Of a DNA stretch of 37,899 nucleotides, positions 25,508 through 33,829 are shown in pieces. The notes under the pieces are model-generated. The model saw only the letters and a list, made by a program, of their open reading frames with translations, was not told the DNA's origin and ran no database searches. Location: the NCBI GenBank assembly GCA_025451425.1, contig JANWKK010000148.1, forward strand, positions 1 to 37,899, in the 5' to 3' direction. The first letter of the stretch is position 1. The number at the start of each line of letters is the position of its first letter. Source of the stretch: Gemmatimonadaceae bacterium (GTDB lineage Bacteria; Gemmatimonadota; Gemmatimonadetes; Gemmatimonadales; Gemmatimonadaceae). The translations under genes and the position numbers were made by a program.

Positions 25508-26463
25508 AGGAACAACCAGGACTGGAGAACGTTGCAGCACTAATCCTCGAGCGACAACGCATCGAGAACTGGCTCGCCACGCTTGACGCGCGGAAGGCGA
25601 GCACGCCCGATCACGTCTATCAGCGCGTCCGCGGTGATTACGCCAATCGGCTCAAGGCCATCACCGAGCAGTTGCTCGCGCGCAGTGCCGCACTCAAGTC
25701 GCATGTCGACCAGATCAATGCTCGGCTCACGCAGTTCAGCACCGAGGCGCAACGCTTAAAAGATGTGCGGGCGGAGTCGGAGCTACGCATGCAAGTCGGA
25801 GAGCTGAGCGTCGCCGACTGGAACACCAAAGCCCGCGAGTGCGACGAAGGCATCGCGCGTCTCACGGAGGCGCAGACTCAGGCTCGCGCATTGCTGGCGC
25901 AAGCGCGCGAGGTCCTGACGATGGTAACCGGCCAGGCAAACGCCGCAGCGGCCAGCAGCTCGACGTCCTCGCCGCGCGTCTCGCGGCCGGTGAACCTGAA
26001 TCAGATCCCCGGCAACCGCGTCCCGACTCCGTCCTCTCCTCCCAAAGCCACACCGAACGTAGACGAGCTCGCATTTCTGAATTCGGTGGTCGGCAATCAG
26101 CCGCCCGGCATCCAGCAACAGCCACCGGCAGCTCAACCGCCTTCGACGGCACCGATCGAGCTCGAGAGCGAAGGAGCACCCGACCTCGCCGAATCGCTCC
26201 TGAATCGCGTAAACCAGCGAAGTGGTCAGAATCTCCGCGAGGACGGCGACGCGGACTCCCTGCTCAAGGGAGTTGGCACACCTAAGCCCGGCAACACGCA
26301 GAATCCATTGGCGGCCAACGTAACGGAGAGCAATCCCATCGTGCTCAAGCCCCAGGGCGGAGCCGAGCGACATAAGACATTGAAATGTCAGGAATGCGGG
26401 ACGATGAACTATCCGACCGAGTGGTACTGCGAACGTTGTGGTGCAGAGCTGGCGGCCGTCTAG
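25504..26463 (+). CDS. Coiled-coil protein with C-terminal zinc ribbon
   Basis: 319 residues. Residues 1-145 are a long helical coiled coil (ALILERQRIENWLATLDA ... AQTQARALLAQAREVLTMV). Residues ~150-285 are low-complexity, rich in Pro, Ser, Asn and Gln (PGIQQQPPAAQPPSTAP). The last ~25 residues form a zinc ribbon with CxxC pairs: CQECGTMNYPTEWYCERCGAEL. No transmembrane helix or signal is visible. I do not recognise a named family. It ends the pyr operon, overlapping the aldolase stop by ATGA. A scaffold or nucleic-acid/protein-binding role is possible; nothing shows a catalytic site. Confidence 0.8.
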   Translation: MKEQPGLENVAALILERQRIENWLATLDARKASTPDHVYQRVRGDYANRLKAITEQLLARSAALKSHVDQINARLTQFSTEAQRLKDVRAESELRMQVGELSVADWNTKARECDEGIARLTEAQTQARALLAQAREVLTMVTGQANAAAASSSTSSPRVSRPVNLNQIPGNRVPTPSSPPKATPNVDELAFLNSVVGNQPPGIQQQPPAAQPPSTAPIELESEGAPDLAESLLNRVNQRSGQNLREDGDADSLLKGVGTPKPGNTQNPLAANVTESNPIVLKPQGGAERHKTLKCQECGTMNYPTEWYCERCGAELAAV

Positions 26464-26474
26464 AGAATTTCAAA

Positions 26475-26511
26475 CCGAAAACGCAAAGAGCCCCGCGTTC
26501 TCGCAGGGCTC
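26475..26511 (-). terminator. Intrinsic terminator of rpsT
   Basis: Read on the minus strand, GAGCCCTGCG-AGAA-CGCGGGGCTC (26511-26488) is a stem of nine pairs with one mismatch and a 4-base loop, followed by TTTGCGTTTT. It lies 19 bases past the rpsT stop. On the plus strand the hairpin follows the zinc-ribbon gene by 24 bases but lacks a U-tract. Confidence 0.8.
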
Positions 26512-26529
26512 CAATCTTGGCGCGTCGCC

Positions 26530-26763
26530 TTAGCTCGCCTTCGCCAACCGGCTCTTGTGTCGGCCCGCCGCGTTGCGATGAATGAGGCCCTTCCGCGCTG
26601 CGCGATCGAGCAGCCTCACGGCTTGGAGCCTCGCCTCGGCAGACGCGCCGGGCGCGTTCGCCTTCTTGAGCGCCGTTCGCAGCGCCGAGCGCTGCGCGCG
26701 GTTGCGCACCGTAGCGGCGCGCGACTTACGCATGTTCTTTTTCGCGGAAGCGATATTCGGCAC
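26530..26763 (-). CDS. rpsT: 30S ribosomal protein S20
   Basis: 77 residues, starting VPNIASAKKNMRKSRAATVRN, the conserved S20 N terminus. The start is GTG 26763; the frame stays open upstream for another 90 codons, but family length and the MPNIxSAKK beginning fix the start here. It is Lys/Arg/Ala-rich as expected and ends in GRHKSRLAKAS. It binds 16S rRNA early in 30S assembly. It is a lone gene with its own promoter (26820-26847) and terminator (26475-26511), inserted between two plus-strand operons. Confidence 0.95.
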   Translation of the reverse strand: MPNIASAKKNMRKSRAATVRNRAQRSALRTALKKANAPGASAEARLQAVRLLDRAARKGLIHRNAAGRHKSRLAKAS

Positions 26764-26819
26764 GAAATCCCCGGAGCTAAAATTCGGTAACGCGCCAACC
26801 CTCAATGCGCGGAGCCCGG

Positions 26820-26847
26820 AATCTAGGGACAACATGACGGATGTCAA
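26820..26847 (-). promoter_or_regulatory. Sigma-70-type promoter of rpsT
   Basis: On the minus strand a perfect -35 TTGACA (26847-26842), a 16-base spacer and a -10-like TAGATT (26825-26820). It would start transcription about 50 bases upstream of the rpsT GTG. Confidence 0.6.
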
Positions 26848-26850
26848 GGC

Positions 26851-26900
26851 GTGACAGCACGTTGTGTGCTTTGACAGCACTCGGGTCACGACGCTAGCTT
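26851..26900 (+). promoter_or_regulatory. Candidate promoter/operator for the M50-scpAB-rluB operon
   Basis: A perfect TTGACA (26871-26876) is followed after 18 bases by TAGCTT (26895-26900), a weak -10. The -35 lies in the second of two direct repeats, GTGACAGCAC (26851-26860) and TTGACAGCAC (26871-26880), spaced two helical turns apart. AGCAC-gttgt-GTGCT (26856-26870) is also an inverted repeat. This arrangement suggests an operator between the divergent promoters. Confidence 0.45.
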
Positions 26901-26963
26901 TCGCCCCGTCCCGCCGGCTCCACGCTCTCCCGATCGCCACCAACTCGACCGCCAGACCTGACG

Positions 26964-27653
26964 TTGGGTTTCCAGGCCTTACTCCTCTTCGTGCCGATGC
27001 TGCTGTTCTCGGTAATCGCGCACGAGTACGCACACGGTTACGCGGCGCTGAAACAGGGCGATCCCACCGCCCTCGCCGCTGGGCGGCTTACCTGGAATCC
27101 GATCAAGCACATCGACCTGTGGATGACGATCTTGCTGCCAGCGCTCTTGTGGTATACGTCGCACGGCACGGTCGTTCTCGGCGGCGCCAAGCCAGTGCCG
27201 GTCGATCCGCGCAACTATCGCAACTATCGGCGAGGCGACATCATCGTCTCCCTTGCCGGCGTTATTACGAACTTGCTCATTGCGCTCACCTGCACGGCGC
27301 TCATTGAGTTGTTCGGCGTCATTGGCCGCGCTGACGCCGTCCAGCCCACCGCGGGAATTCTTCAGGCCATGATGGTCGTTGGCGTGCAGCTCAACATGCT
27401 GCTGCTCGCCTTCAATCTCTTGCCGATTCCGCCACTCGACGGGTCGCAGGTCGTCAAGCACTTCTTGCCGCCGGCGTGGGCAGTGCGTTACCAACGCGTT
27501 GGGCTTTATGGCATCGGGATTCTCATTCTAATCCTCTATCTGGCGCCACAACTGCTGACCTACTGGCTGCATCCGGCGAACGTGACTGCGCGAGCGCTGC
27601 TCGACGCGGTCCGAGGCACTCTGCTTCCCTCCGCTTCGCAGTGGCTGCAGTGA
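26964..27653 (+). CDS. M50-family site-2-type membrane protease
   Basis: About 229 residues from TTG 26964; no ATG or GTG is available upstream in frame close by, so the exact start is uncertain. The first membrane helix carries the zinc-binding HEYAH (HExxH), and the second zinc-site motif is in NLLPIPPLDGSQV. Four to five hydrophobic helices; no PDZ or CBS domain, so it is a minimal S2P like those often found just upstream of scpA. It cleaves substrates within membranes; the substrate is unknown. Stop overlaps the scpA GTG (GTGA). Confidence 0.88.
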   Translation: MGFQALLLFVPMLLFSVIAHEYAHGYAALKQGDPTALAAGRLTWNPIKHIDLWMTILLPALLWYTSHGTVVLGGAKPVPVDPRNYRNYRRGDIIVSLAGVITNLLIALTCTALIELFGVIGRADAVQPTAGILQAMMVVGVQLNMLLLAFNLLPIPPLDGSQVVKHFLPPAWAVRYQRVGLYGIGILILILYLAPQLLTYWLHPANVTARALLDAVRGTLLPSASQWLQ

Positions 27654-28411
27654 CCACGACCTTTTCACCATCGAGGGACGTTGCATCGTCCTCGTTCGCC
27701 GTCGAGTTGCCTCAGTTCTCGGGACCACTCGATCTTTTGCTCTCGCTCATTCGCGAGGAGCAGGTCGACATCTACGACATCCCGATCGCGCGCATCGCGC
27801 AGCAGTTCGTCGAGCGCAGTCGCACTTTGCCGCTCAACGACGCTGCCGAGTACCTGGAGATGGCCGCGAGACTCCTTCGTATCAAAGCGCAGATGCTCCT
27901 GCCCGTCGGGGAGCAAGAGCAGTGGGAGGATCCGCGAGCCGAGCTTGTTCGTCGGTTGCTCGAGTATCAACAGATGCGCGAGATTGTCGATGTCCTCGAG
28001 CGACGCGGCGAGGAGCACCGCAATCACTTCGCGCGTGCATATCTGCCCGCGCAGCCGGCCCCGCCGCAAGCACCGCTCGCGCTATCGCTGGTTGAGCTGC
28101 TCGCCGCGGTGGATCGTGTGCTCCGCGCCGCCTCCCGTCCCGACATGCACGACGTCGTACCGCGTGCATTGGATGTCCCCGGCGCGATCGAAATCATTCG
28201 AGCGGTGCTGGCTCTCCGCGCTTGCGCGCTGCTGAGCGATATCATCCCGAGCACACGCGAGCCGTGGCAGGTCCTCTCGCTGCTGCTTGGATTGCTGGAA
28301 CTCGCGAGAGTCGGAGAGCTGCGTGTCCAGCAGCCGCGCCCATTCGGAAACGTCGAAATCACTCCCGCCGCATCTACCTCCGCCCGTGACGCCGCTAGCG
28401 AAGCTGCTTGA
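27650..28411 (+). CDS. scpA: Segregation and condensation protein A
   Basis: About 253 residues from GTG 27650 (GTG 27641 also in frame). The N terminus has the kleisin signature FSGPLDLLLSLIREEQVDIYDIPIARIAQQF, followed by YLEMAARLLRIKAQMLLP. The C-terminal winged-helix part ends with LLGLLELARVGELRVQQ...FGNVEI. As the kleisin of the SMC-ScpAB condensin it bridges SMC heads. It overlaps scpB by 26 bases. Confidence 0.94.
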   Translation: MTTTFSPSRDVASSSFAVELPQFSGPLDLLLSLIREEQVDIYDIPIARIAQQFVERSRTLPLNDAAEYLEMAARLLRIKAQMLLPVGEQEQWEDPRAELVRRLLEYQQMREIVDVLERRGEEHRNHFARAYLPAQPAPPQAPLALSLVELLAAVDRVLRAASRPDMHDVVPRALDVPGAIEIIRAVLALRACALLSDIIPSTREPWQVLSLLLGLLELARVGELRVQQPRPFGNVEITPAASTSARDAASEAA

Positions 28412-28937
28412 GGCCGCGCTCTTCGCGAGCGCGCGCCCAATCACCACCGAAGAACTCGCGGCGCTCTCGCCCGATGAATCGCCAGCGGCCCTCGCTGCGG
28501 CCATCGACGAATTGCGCGAGCATTATGATGTCGACGGGCACGGCGTCGAGCTGCAGGAGATCGCCGGCGGTTGGCAGATACTCACGCGCGCCGAGTACAC
28601 GGAGGCAATCGAGCGCGCTCAACTCGCGGCGCGTCCACAGCGCCTTTCTGCCGCGGCACTCGAGACACTCGCGATCATCGCTTATCGACAGCCGATCAGT
28701 CGCGCCGAGATCGAAGAGATTCGCGGTGTCGCGATTGGCGGTGTGTTGAAGTCACTTCACGAGCGTGGTCTCATCGACGTCGTCGGTCGGGGTGAAGGGC
28801 TGGGCCGTCCGTTGATGTACGGCACCACACCCGTGTTCCTCGAACACTTCGCGCTGCGGCACCTCGAGGAGTTGCCGCGCGCCGACGAACTGGCCATCGC
28901 CTTGCGCGTTCCCGCGCCGGCGTCCATCCCGGAATAG
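28386..28937 (+). CDS. scpB: Segregation and condensation protein B
   Basis: About 183 residues from GTG 28386. Two winged-helix domains: LLEAALFASARPITTEELAAL and LSAAALETLAIIAYRQPISRAEIEEIRGV, with GLIDVVGRGEGLGRPLMYGTT, the family signature. It dimerises on ScpA in the condensin complex. Its first codons lie in the scpA 3' end (26-base overlap), which supports coupled synthesis. Confidence 0.95.
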   Translation: MTPLAKLLEAALFASARPITTEELAALSPDESPAALAAAIDELREHYDVDGHGVELQEIAGGWQILTRAEYTEAIERAQLAARPQRLSAAALETLAIIAYRQPISRAEIEEIRGVAIGGVLKSLHERGLIDVVGRGEGLGRPLMYGTTPVFLEHFALRHLEELPRADELAIALRVPAPASIPE

Positions 28938-28946
28938 AGCTCGCTC

Positions 28947-29672
28947 GTGGCGGAGCCGATGCGCATTCAGCGCGCGCTCGCGCGCGCCGGTGTCGCCTCG
29001 CGGCGGCATGCGGAAGAACTCGTGGCTGCCGGGCGGGTGACGGTCAACGATCACGTCGCGCAGATCGGCGAAACCGTGCATCCGGATCGCGATCGGATCG
29101 CCGTCGACGGGCAGCGTATCGGTGCCATTGCCACCAGTGCGCACGCGACCTGGCTCGTGCTCAACAAGCCGCCGGGCGTGATGACAACGCGCTCGGATCC
29201 ACAGGGGCGTCGCACCGTATTCGATCTCGTTCCCGACGCACCGGGCCTCACCTACGTCGGTCGTCTCGACTACCTCACAGAAGGTGTGCTCCTGCTCACC
29301 ACCGACGGCGATGCGGCGCACCGGCTAACTCATCCGAGTCGTGAGATCGAGCGAGTGTACGCTGCCACCGTGCGCGGGGATGGACGAGCGGCCGCGCTGC
29401 GAGCGCGCGAAGGAGTCGAGCTCGAGGACGGTATCGTGTTGCCGCGGGCGGTGGAGAGCCGTCACGTCGGGAGAGGAAAATGGGAGTTGGAGATCACGAT
29501 CGCGGAAGGCCGATCTCGAGAGATTAGGCGCTTGTGCGAAGCGCTCGATCTCGAAGTCGAACGGCTCGTGCGCACGCGCTTCGGTCCCGTTTCCCTCGGC
29601 TCATTGCGTAGCGGCGCAACTCGGCAGCTCATGCCACACGAATTACGGTCTATTCGCGAGCTGGCCCGGTGA
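28947..29672 (+). CDS. rluB: 23S rRNA pseudouridine synthase, RluB/RsuA family
   Basis: About 241 residues from GTG 28947; ATG 28959 is an alternative. An N-terminal S4 RNA-binding domain ([30 protein letters not shown]) is followed by the synthase domain with [10 protein letters not shown] and the catalytic-Asp motif [14 protein letters not shown], and the late [14 protein letters not shown]. The scpA-scpB-rluB order is conserved in many bacteria, which favours RluB over RsuA or RluE. 158 bases of spacer follow with no recognised feature. Confidence 0.88.
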   Translation: MAEPMRIQRALARAGVASRRHAEELVAAGRVTVNDHVAQIGETVHPDRDRIAVDGQRIGAIATSAHATWLVLNKPPGVMTTRSDPQGRRTVFDLVPDAPGLTYVGRLDYLTEGVLLLTTDGDAAHRLTHPSREIERVYAATVRGDGRAAALRAREGVELEDGIVLPRAVESRHVGRGKWELEITIAEGRSREIRRLCEALDLEVERLVRTRFGPVSLGSLRSGATRQLMPHELRSIRELAR

Positions 29673-29830
29673 CAGCCATTCCGAAGCTCGACGCAGGCAC
29701 CTGACTCGCGCGCTGGGGTACGAGCGATCAGCACGATCAAGCTAGGCGGTACTAAACTTGTAACGACGGTCGCTCGGCGCGGGCTCATGCACGCGCACGA
29801 AGTCGCATACCAAGCACACGGAGCTCGCGC

Positions 29831-30805
29831 GTGGCAACATCGGTGCAGTCCGGGATGGATTCCCGCCTCATTCAGGACGTTTCGCGGCAAGTTTCTCGAC
29901 GTGTGGTCGGCCAGGACTACATGATCGACCGGTTGCTCATCAGCCTCCTCACCGGCGGTCACGTATTGCTCGAGGGCGTACCAGGACTCGCGAAGACGCT
30001 CACTGTGCGAACTCTCGCAGAGACGATCGACACGACTTTTAGCCGAATCCAGTTCACCCCGGACCTGTTACCAGCCGATGTCGTCGGCACGCAGGTATAC
30101 GATCAGTCGACGGGAAAATTCCTCGTCAAACAAGGGCCGATCTTCGCGAACATCATTCTCGCCGACGAGATCAATCGCGCGCCGGCGAAAGTCCAGGCGG
30201 CGCTGCTCGAGGCGATGCAGGAGAAGCAGGTCACGATCGGCGGGATCACGTACAAGCTCGAGGAACCGTTCCTCGTGTTGGCGACGCAGAATCCAATCGA
30301 ACAAGAAGGGACGTATCCGTTGCCGGAAGCGCAGGTCGATCGCTTCATGCTCAAGCTGCGCGTTGGCTATCCGACGCGCGACGAGGAGAAGGAGATCATG
30401 CGCCGTATGGCGAGCGGCGAGCCGATTCCGATCGATCACGTCGCGACGCCCGAAGCAGTGATGGCCGCGCGAGCGCGGATCGCCGATCTGTACATGGATG
30501 AACGGATCATGGACTACATCGTCGACATCGTGCACGCGACGCGCGTGCCCAGCGCCGCGGGCCTCGACGATCTTACGCCACTCATCGAGTTCGGAGCGAG
30601 CCCGCGCGCGACGATCGCACTCGCGCAGGCGTCGCGGGCGCATGCATTTCTCAGAGGCCGCGCATTCGTTACGCCGGATGACGTGAAGGCGATCGCGCCC
30701 GACGTGCTCCGCCACCGTGTCCTCACGACCTACGAGGCCGAAGCCGAGGAAGTCACGAGCGACGACATCGTGACGAAAGTATTGGCGAAGATCGAGAGCC
30801 CTTAG
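29831..30805 (+). CDS. MoxR-family AAA+ ATPase
   Basis: About 324 residues from GTG 29831 (ATG 29855 possible). Walker A in LLEGVPGLAKTL, Walker B ILADEINRAP, sensor-like LVLATQNPIEQEGTYPLPEAQVDRFM, and the C-terminal lid (ASPRATIALAQASRAHAFLRGR). MoxR ATPases act as chaperones for VWA-domain partner proteins, here the Bat proteins downstream. The last base of its TAG stop is the first base of the inverted-repeat element at 30805. Confidence 0.93.
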   Translation: MATSVQSGMDSRLIQDVSRQVSRRVVGQDYMIDRLLISLLTGGHVLLEGVPGLAKTLTVRTLAETIDTTFSRIQFTPDLLPADVVGTQVYDQSTGKFLVKQGPIFANIILADEINRAPAKVQAALLEAMQEKQVTIGGITYKLEEPFLVLATQNPIEQEGTYPLPEAQVDRFMLKLRVGYPTRDEEKEIMRRMASGEPIPIDHVATPEAVMAARARIADLYMDERIMDYIVDIVHATRVPSAAGLDDLTPLIEFGASPRATIALAQASRAHAFLRGRAFVTPDDVKAIAPDVLRHRVLTTYEAEAEEVTSDDIVTKVLAKIESP

Positions 30806-30934
30806 CGTGGAGCGTGGCGCGTGGGGCGTGGCGCGTTGAAAGAGCCATGAGTCCTTCCTGGAGATTTTGGCGCCGTGATGGCGCAGGTGACGCGAATGGC
30901 AATCGCGCCACGCGCCACGCGCCACGCTCCACGC
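30805..30934. repeat. 31-bp near-perfect inverted repeat at the moxR/DUF58 junction
   Basis: The arms at 30805-30835 and 30904-30934 are reverse complements with 30 of 31 positions matching. Both are built from GCGTGG/GCGTGGCGC units, so each arm is itself a short tandem repeat. The 68-base interior shows no further pairing of note. The element begins exactly on the last base of the moxR stop and covers the first possible starts of the DUF58 gene. It could form a very stable hairpin in the mRNA. Confidence 0.8.
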
Positions 30935-31887
30935 ACGGAGCGCCACGTACAACGCAGGCTCCGCTTCGCGCCCACCGTCCCGACACAGCGCCCCCATCGC
31001 GCGGGGTGCCGCCGGAGATCCTGCGCCAGGTGCGTCTCATCGAGCTGCGCACGCGTGGCCTTGTGAACTCGCTCTTTACGGGCGAATACCGATCGGTCTT
31101 CAAGGGGCAGGGAATGGAGTTCGCCGAGGTGCGCGAGTATCAGCCAGGCGACGAAGTGCGAAGCATCGATTGGAATGTCACGGCGCGCATGCGGCGCCCG
31201 TACGTGAAGCGTTACATCGAGGAGCGCGAACTCACGGTCATGCTCGCCGTCGATCTCTCTGGATCTGAGCGCTTCGGCACGCGGCGTCGCTTCAAGAGTG
31301 AGATTGCGTCCGAGTTGGCGGCCGTGCTGGCGATGTCGGCGATCCGCAACAACGATCGCGTGGGCGCCTTGCTCTTCACGGATCGCGTCGAGCACGTGTT
31401 GCGGCCGCGCAAGGGTCGAAAGCACGCGTTGCGCCTCATTCGAGACCTGCTGGTATTTGAGCCCGAAGGCTCGGGCACCGACATCGCCGCGACGAGCGAC
31501 TATCTGATCAAGATGCTGCCGCACAAATCGATCGTCTTTCTCGTCTCGGACTTTCTCAGCGAAGACATCGAACGGCCGCTCAAGCTTCTGGCGCAGCGGC
31601 ACGATCTCGTTGCGGTGAGTGTTGAAGACCCCAGCGAGCAGAAGCTGCCGGATCTGGGCGTCGTTAGGCTCGTCGATCCCGAGACCGGTCGTACGATCAG
31701 CGTCGATACGAGCGACCCCGCGGTCCGCGCGCAATTCGATCAGAGCACGACGGACGACCTCGAGAAGCGGCGGCACCTGCTTCGACGCCTCGCAATCGAT
31801 GAGATACCGATCAGCACCGAAGCCGGCATCATCGAGCCGCTGCTTCGGTTTTTCCGTTCGCGCGAAACGAGGTCGCACCGGCGATGA
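30847..31887 (+). CDS. DUF58 (VWA-like) protein of the MoxR-Bat operon
   Basis: About 346 residues from ATG 30847, which has AAAGAG ahead; GTG 31006 would remove a ~53-residue leader encoded partly by the inverted-repeat element and rich in Arg, His, Thr and Pro (RATRHAPRSTHGAPR), and may well be the ancestral start. The conserved part runs from PPEILRQVRLIELRTRGLV, with GMEFAEVREYQPGDEVRSIDWNVTARM, the DUF58 core, and LAVDLSGSERFG, a VWA MIDAS-like DxSxS. Soluble, no transmembrane helix. In the family it works with MoxR. Its stop overlaps the next ATG (ATGA). Confidence 0.87.
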   Translation: MSPSWRFWRRDGAGDANGNRATRHAPRSTHGAPRTTQAPLRAHRPDTAPPSRGVPPEILRQVRLIELRTRGLVNSLFTGEYRSVFKGQGMEFAEVREYQPGDEVRSIDWNVTARMRRPYVKRYIEERELTVMLAVDLSGSERFGTRRRFKSEIASELAAVLAMSAIRNNDRVGALLFTDRVEHVLRPRKGRKHALRLIRDLLVFEPEGSGTDIAATSDYLIKMLPHKSIVFLVSDFLSEDIERPLKLLAQRHDLVAVSVEDPSEQKLPDLGVVRLVDPETGRTISVDTSDPAVRAQFDQSTTDDLEKRRHLLRRLAIDEIPISTEAGIIEPLLRFFRSRETRSHRR

Positions 31888-32840
31888 GGAGGCCGCTGCT
31901 TTCTCTTCTCGCGAGTGTCGCGTTAGGCGTGCCGGCGGCGCGCGCGCATGCGCAGGCGACCGGTGCACCGATCGCGGTGCAAGCTGCCGTCGGAATCGAG
32001 CCGGACACCGTACGCATCGGTGACCCGTTCCTCGTTCAGATCGGTATCCGCGCGCCGCTGGGGGCGACGATCACCTTTCCGCAGGCGCCGGACTCGACCG
32101 GCGCCGTGCAGGGACTCGACCCGGTGCGCGTCGAGACGCGGCCCGACTCCGGTGCCCTGGTTCAATGGGGCTACTATCGCGTCGCGGCGTGGGACATCGG
32201 CGAGCAGCCGATCACCTTAGGCGATGTCGTCGTTACCCTCGGCGGCCGCACGCGGCGCATCGCCATTGCCGGCCACAAAGTGTTCGTGGCGAGCGTGCTG
32301 CCCGCCGACACTACGCTCCGCGTCCCCAAACCTGCGCGACCGCTCTACGAATTCGGCACACCGATGTGGTGGCTGTGGGCCGCGCTCGCCGCGCTCGCGT
32401 TGCTCTTGCTTCTTCTCTGGTGGTGGTGGCGGCGTCGGAAGCGCGAGCGTCCCGTCATCGTCGTCGATCCGTTCGCGCGCGCCGAGCGCGAGTTCGCGCG
32501 CGTCGAACGGCTCGGACTCGTCGACGCGGGCGAGCGTGGACGCTACGTCGCGCTCATGGTCGAGGTTCTGCGCGATTACCTGGCCGCACGGTACGCCACC
32601 GCGACTCTCTCGCTGACCAGCACCGAGCTTCTGACGACGATGCGCGGTGAGCGTGCAGTACCTAACGAGCGTCTCGTGCGCACGCTCAACGAGGCCGATC
32701 TGATCAAGTTCGCGAGACGCGCCGTCTCGAATGACCGCGCCCGCGAGCTCGGGCGAGAGGCGCGCGCTATCGTCGCGCACGAACATGCGGCAACACGGCC
32801 GGCACCCGCGGCGGCGCTAGCCCCGGGGAAGGCCGCATGA
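31884..32840 (+). CDS. BatD-like/DUF4381-type single-span membrane protein
   Basis: 318 residues. A signal peptide (LLSLLASVALGVPAARAHAQ) leads into an Ig-like beta domain (about 25-150; EPDTVRIGDPFLVQIGIRAPLGA), then one transmembrane helix (MWWLWAALAALALLLLLLWWWW, about 160-182), an Arg/Lys-rich stop-transfer and a helical cytoplasmic domain (about 195-305) with RYVALMVEVLRDYLAARY. The layout is that of proteins found between DUF58 and BatA in these operons. It has ATGA overlaps at both ends, so it is strictly coupled to its neighbours. Confidence 0.75.
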   Translation: MRRPLLSLLASVALGVPAARAHAQATGAPIAVQAAVGIEPDTVRIGDPFLVQIGIRAPLGATITFPQAPDSTGAVQGLDPVRVETRPDSGALVQWGYYRVAAWDIGEQPITLGDVVVTLGGRTRRIAIAGHKVFVASVLPADTTLRVPKPARPLYEFGTPMWWLWAALAALALLLLLLWWWWRRRKRERPVIVVDPFARAEREFARVERLGLVDAGERGRYVALMVEVLRDYLAARYATATLSLTSTELLTTMRGERAVPNERLVRTLNEADLIKFARRAVSNDRARELGREARAIVAHEHAATRPAPAAALAPGKAA

Positions 32841-33829
32841 GCTTCCTTGCCGGCCTTCAGTTCGTGACGCCCTGGGCGCTCCTGCTTCTTCTCGGCCTGC
32901 CGATCTGGTGGATCTGGCGGCGGCGTCATCGGCCTCCTGCGATTGTGTTCTCGCGGGTGCCGGTGCTGGAGCGCGGTCCGCGGGCCGGCCGTGCGATCAC
33001 GTTTCTGCTATTCCTCTTTCGCAATCTGCTGCTCGCGGGCGCAGTCATCGCCCTCGCTCGGCCGCGCTCCGGTGCACGCGCCGAGAACGTGACCAGCCAG
33101 GGCATCAATATCGTTCTCGCGATCGACCTCTCGAGCTCCATGCTCGCGCAGGACTTTCAGCCGCAGAACCGCATCGAGGTTGCCAAGGACGTCGTCAAGA
33201 AATTCATCGCCGCGAGATCGAGCGATCGTATTGGCGTGGTCGCGTTCGCGGCCGAAGCGTTGACCCAGGTGCCGCTGACGACGGACTATCCCGTCGTCAA
33301 CGCCGCCGTCGACAATCTCGCGCCCGGACAGCTCGAGGACGGTACCGCCATCGGCACTGCTCTCGCGACCGCGGCGAATCGTCTCCGCACGGCGCCAGGG
33401 CGCTCGAAAGTGATCATTCTTCTTACGGATGGCGAGAACAACCGCGGCGCGATCGACCCGCGCACGGCTGGCAAAGCCGCCGCGGCATTCGGCATCAAGA
33501 TCTACACGGTCGGCGTCGGCACCGAGGGCATGGCGCCCGTCCCCGTGGGACGTGGCCTATTCGGTCTGCGCTACGAGAACCGTCCTGTTCGCATCGATGA
33601 GCAACTTCTGACCGATATCGCGAACGAATCGGGTGGGCGCTACTTCCGCGCTCGCGACGCGGCCGCTCTGCAGCGCATTTACGAGCAGATCGATCAGCTC
33701 GAGCGCGAGCCGGTGCAGACGCGCTCGTACGTTCGCTTCACGGAGCTCTTCCGCTGGCCGCTGGGCGTGGCACTCTTCGCCCTGACGCTGGAGCTGGTGC
33801 TCGCAGCGTGGCGAGGCCCACTGCCATGA
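32837..33829 (+). CDS. batA: BatA-like von Willebrand factor A membrane protein
   Basis: 330 residues. Two N-terminal membrane helices (WALLLLLGLPIWWIW and ITFLLFLFRNLLLAGAVIALA), a VWA domain (about 90-285) with complete MIDAS: DLSSS, the Thr of DGTAIG and Asp in LLTDGENN, and a C-terminal helix (LGVALFALTLELVLAAW). This is BatA architecture. Bat proteins support oxidative-stress or aerotolerance and envelope functions in Bacteroides and spirochaetes; the mechanism is not settled. ATGA overlaps on both sides. Confidence 0.9.
   Translation: MSFLAGLQFVTPWALLLLLGLPIWWIWRRRHRPPAIVFSRVPVLERGPRAGRAITFLLFLFRNLLLAGAVIALARPRSGARAENVTSQGINIVLAIDLSSSMLAQDFQPQNRIEVAKDVVKKFIAARSSDRIGVVAFAAEALTQVPLTTDYPVVNAAVDNLAPGQLEDGTAIGTALATAANRLRTAPGRSKVIILLTDGENNRGAIDPRTAGKAAAAFGIKIYTVGVGTEGMAPVPVGRGLFGLRYENRPVRIDEQLLTDIANESGGRYFRARDAAALQRIYEQIDQLEREPVQTRSYVRFTELFRWPLGVALFALTLELVLAAWRGPLP

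Noticed and set aside
26764..27033. N-terminal extension of rpsT by 90 codons in the same frame
   Set aside because: S20 proteins begin with MPNIxSAKK; the upstream part contains the promoter and has no protein-like features.
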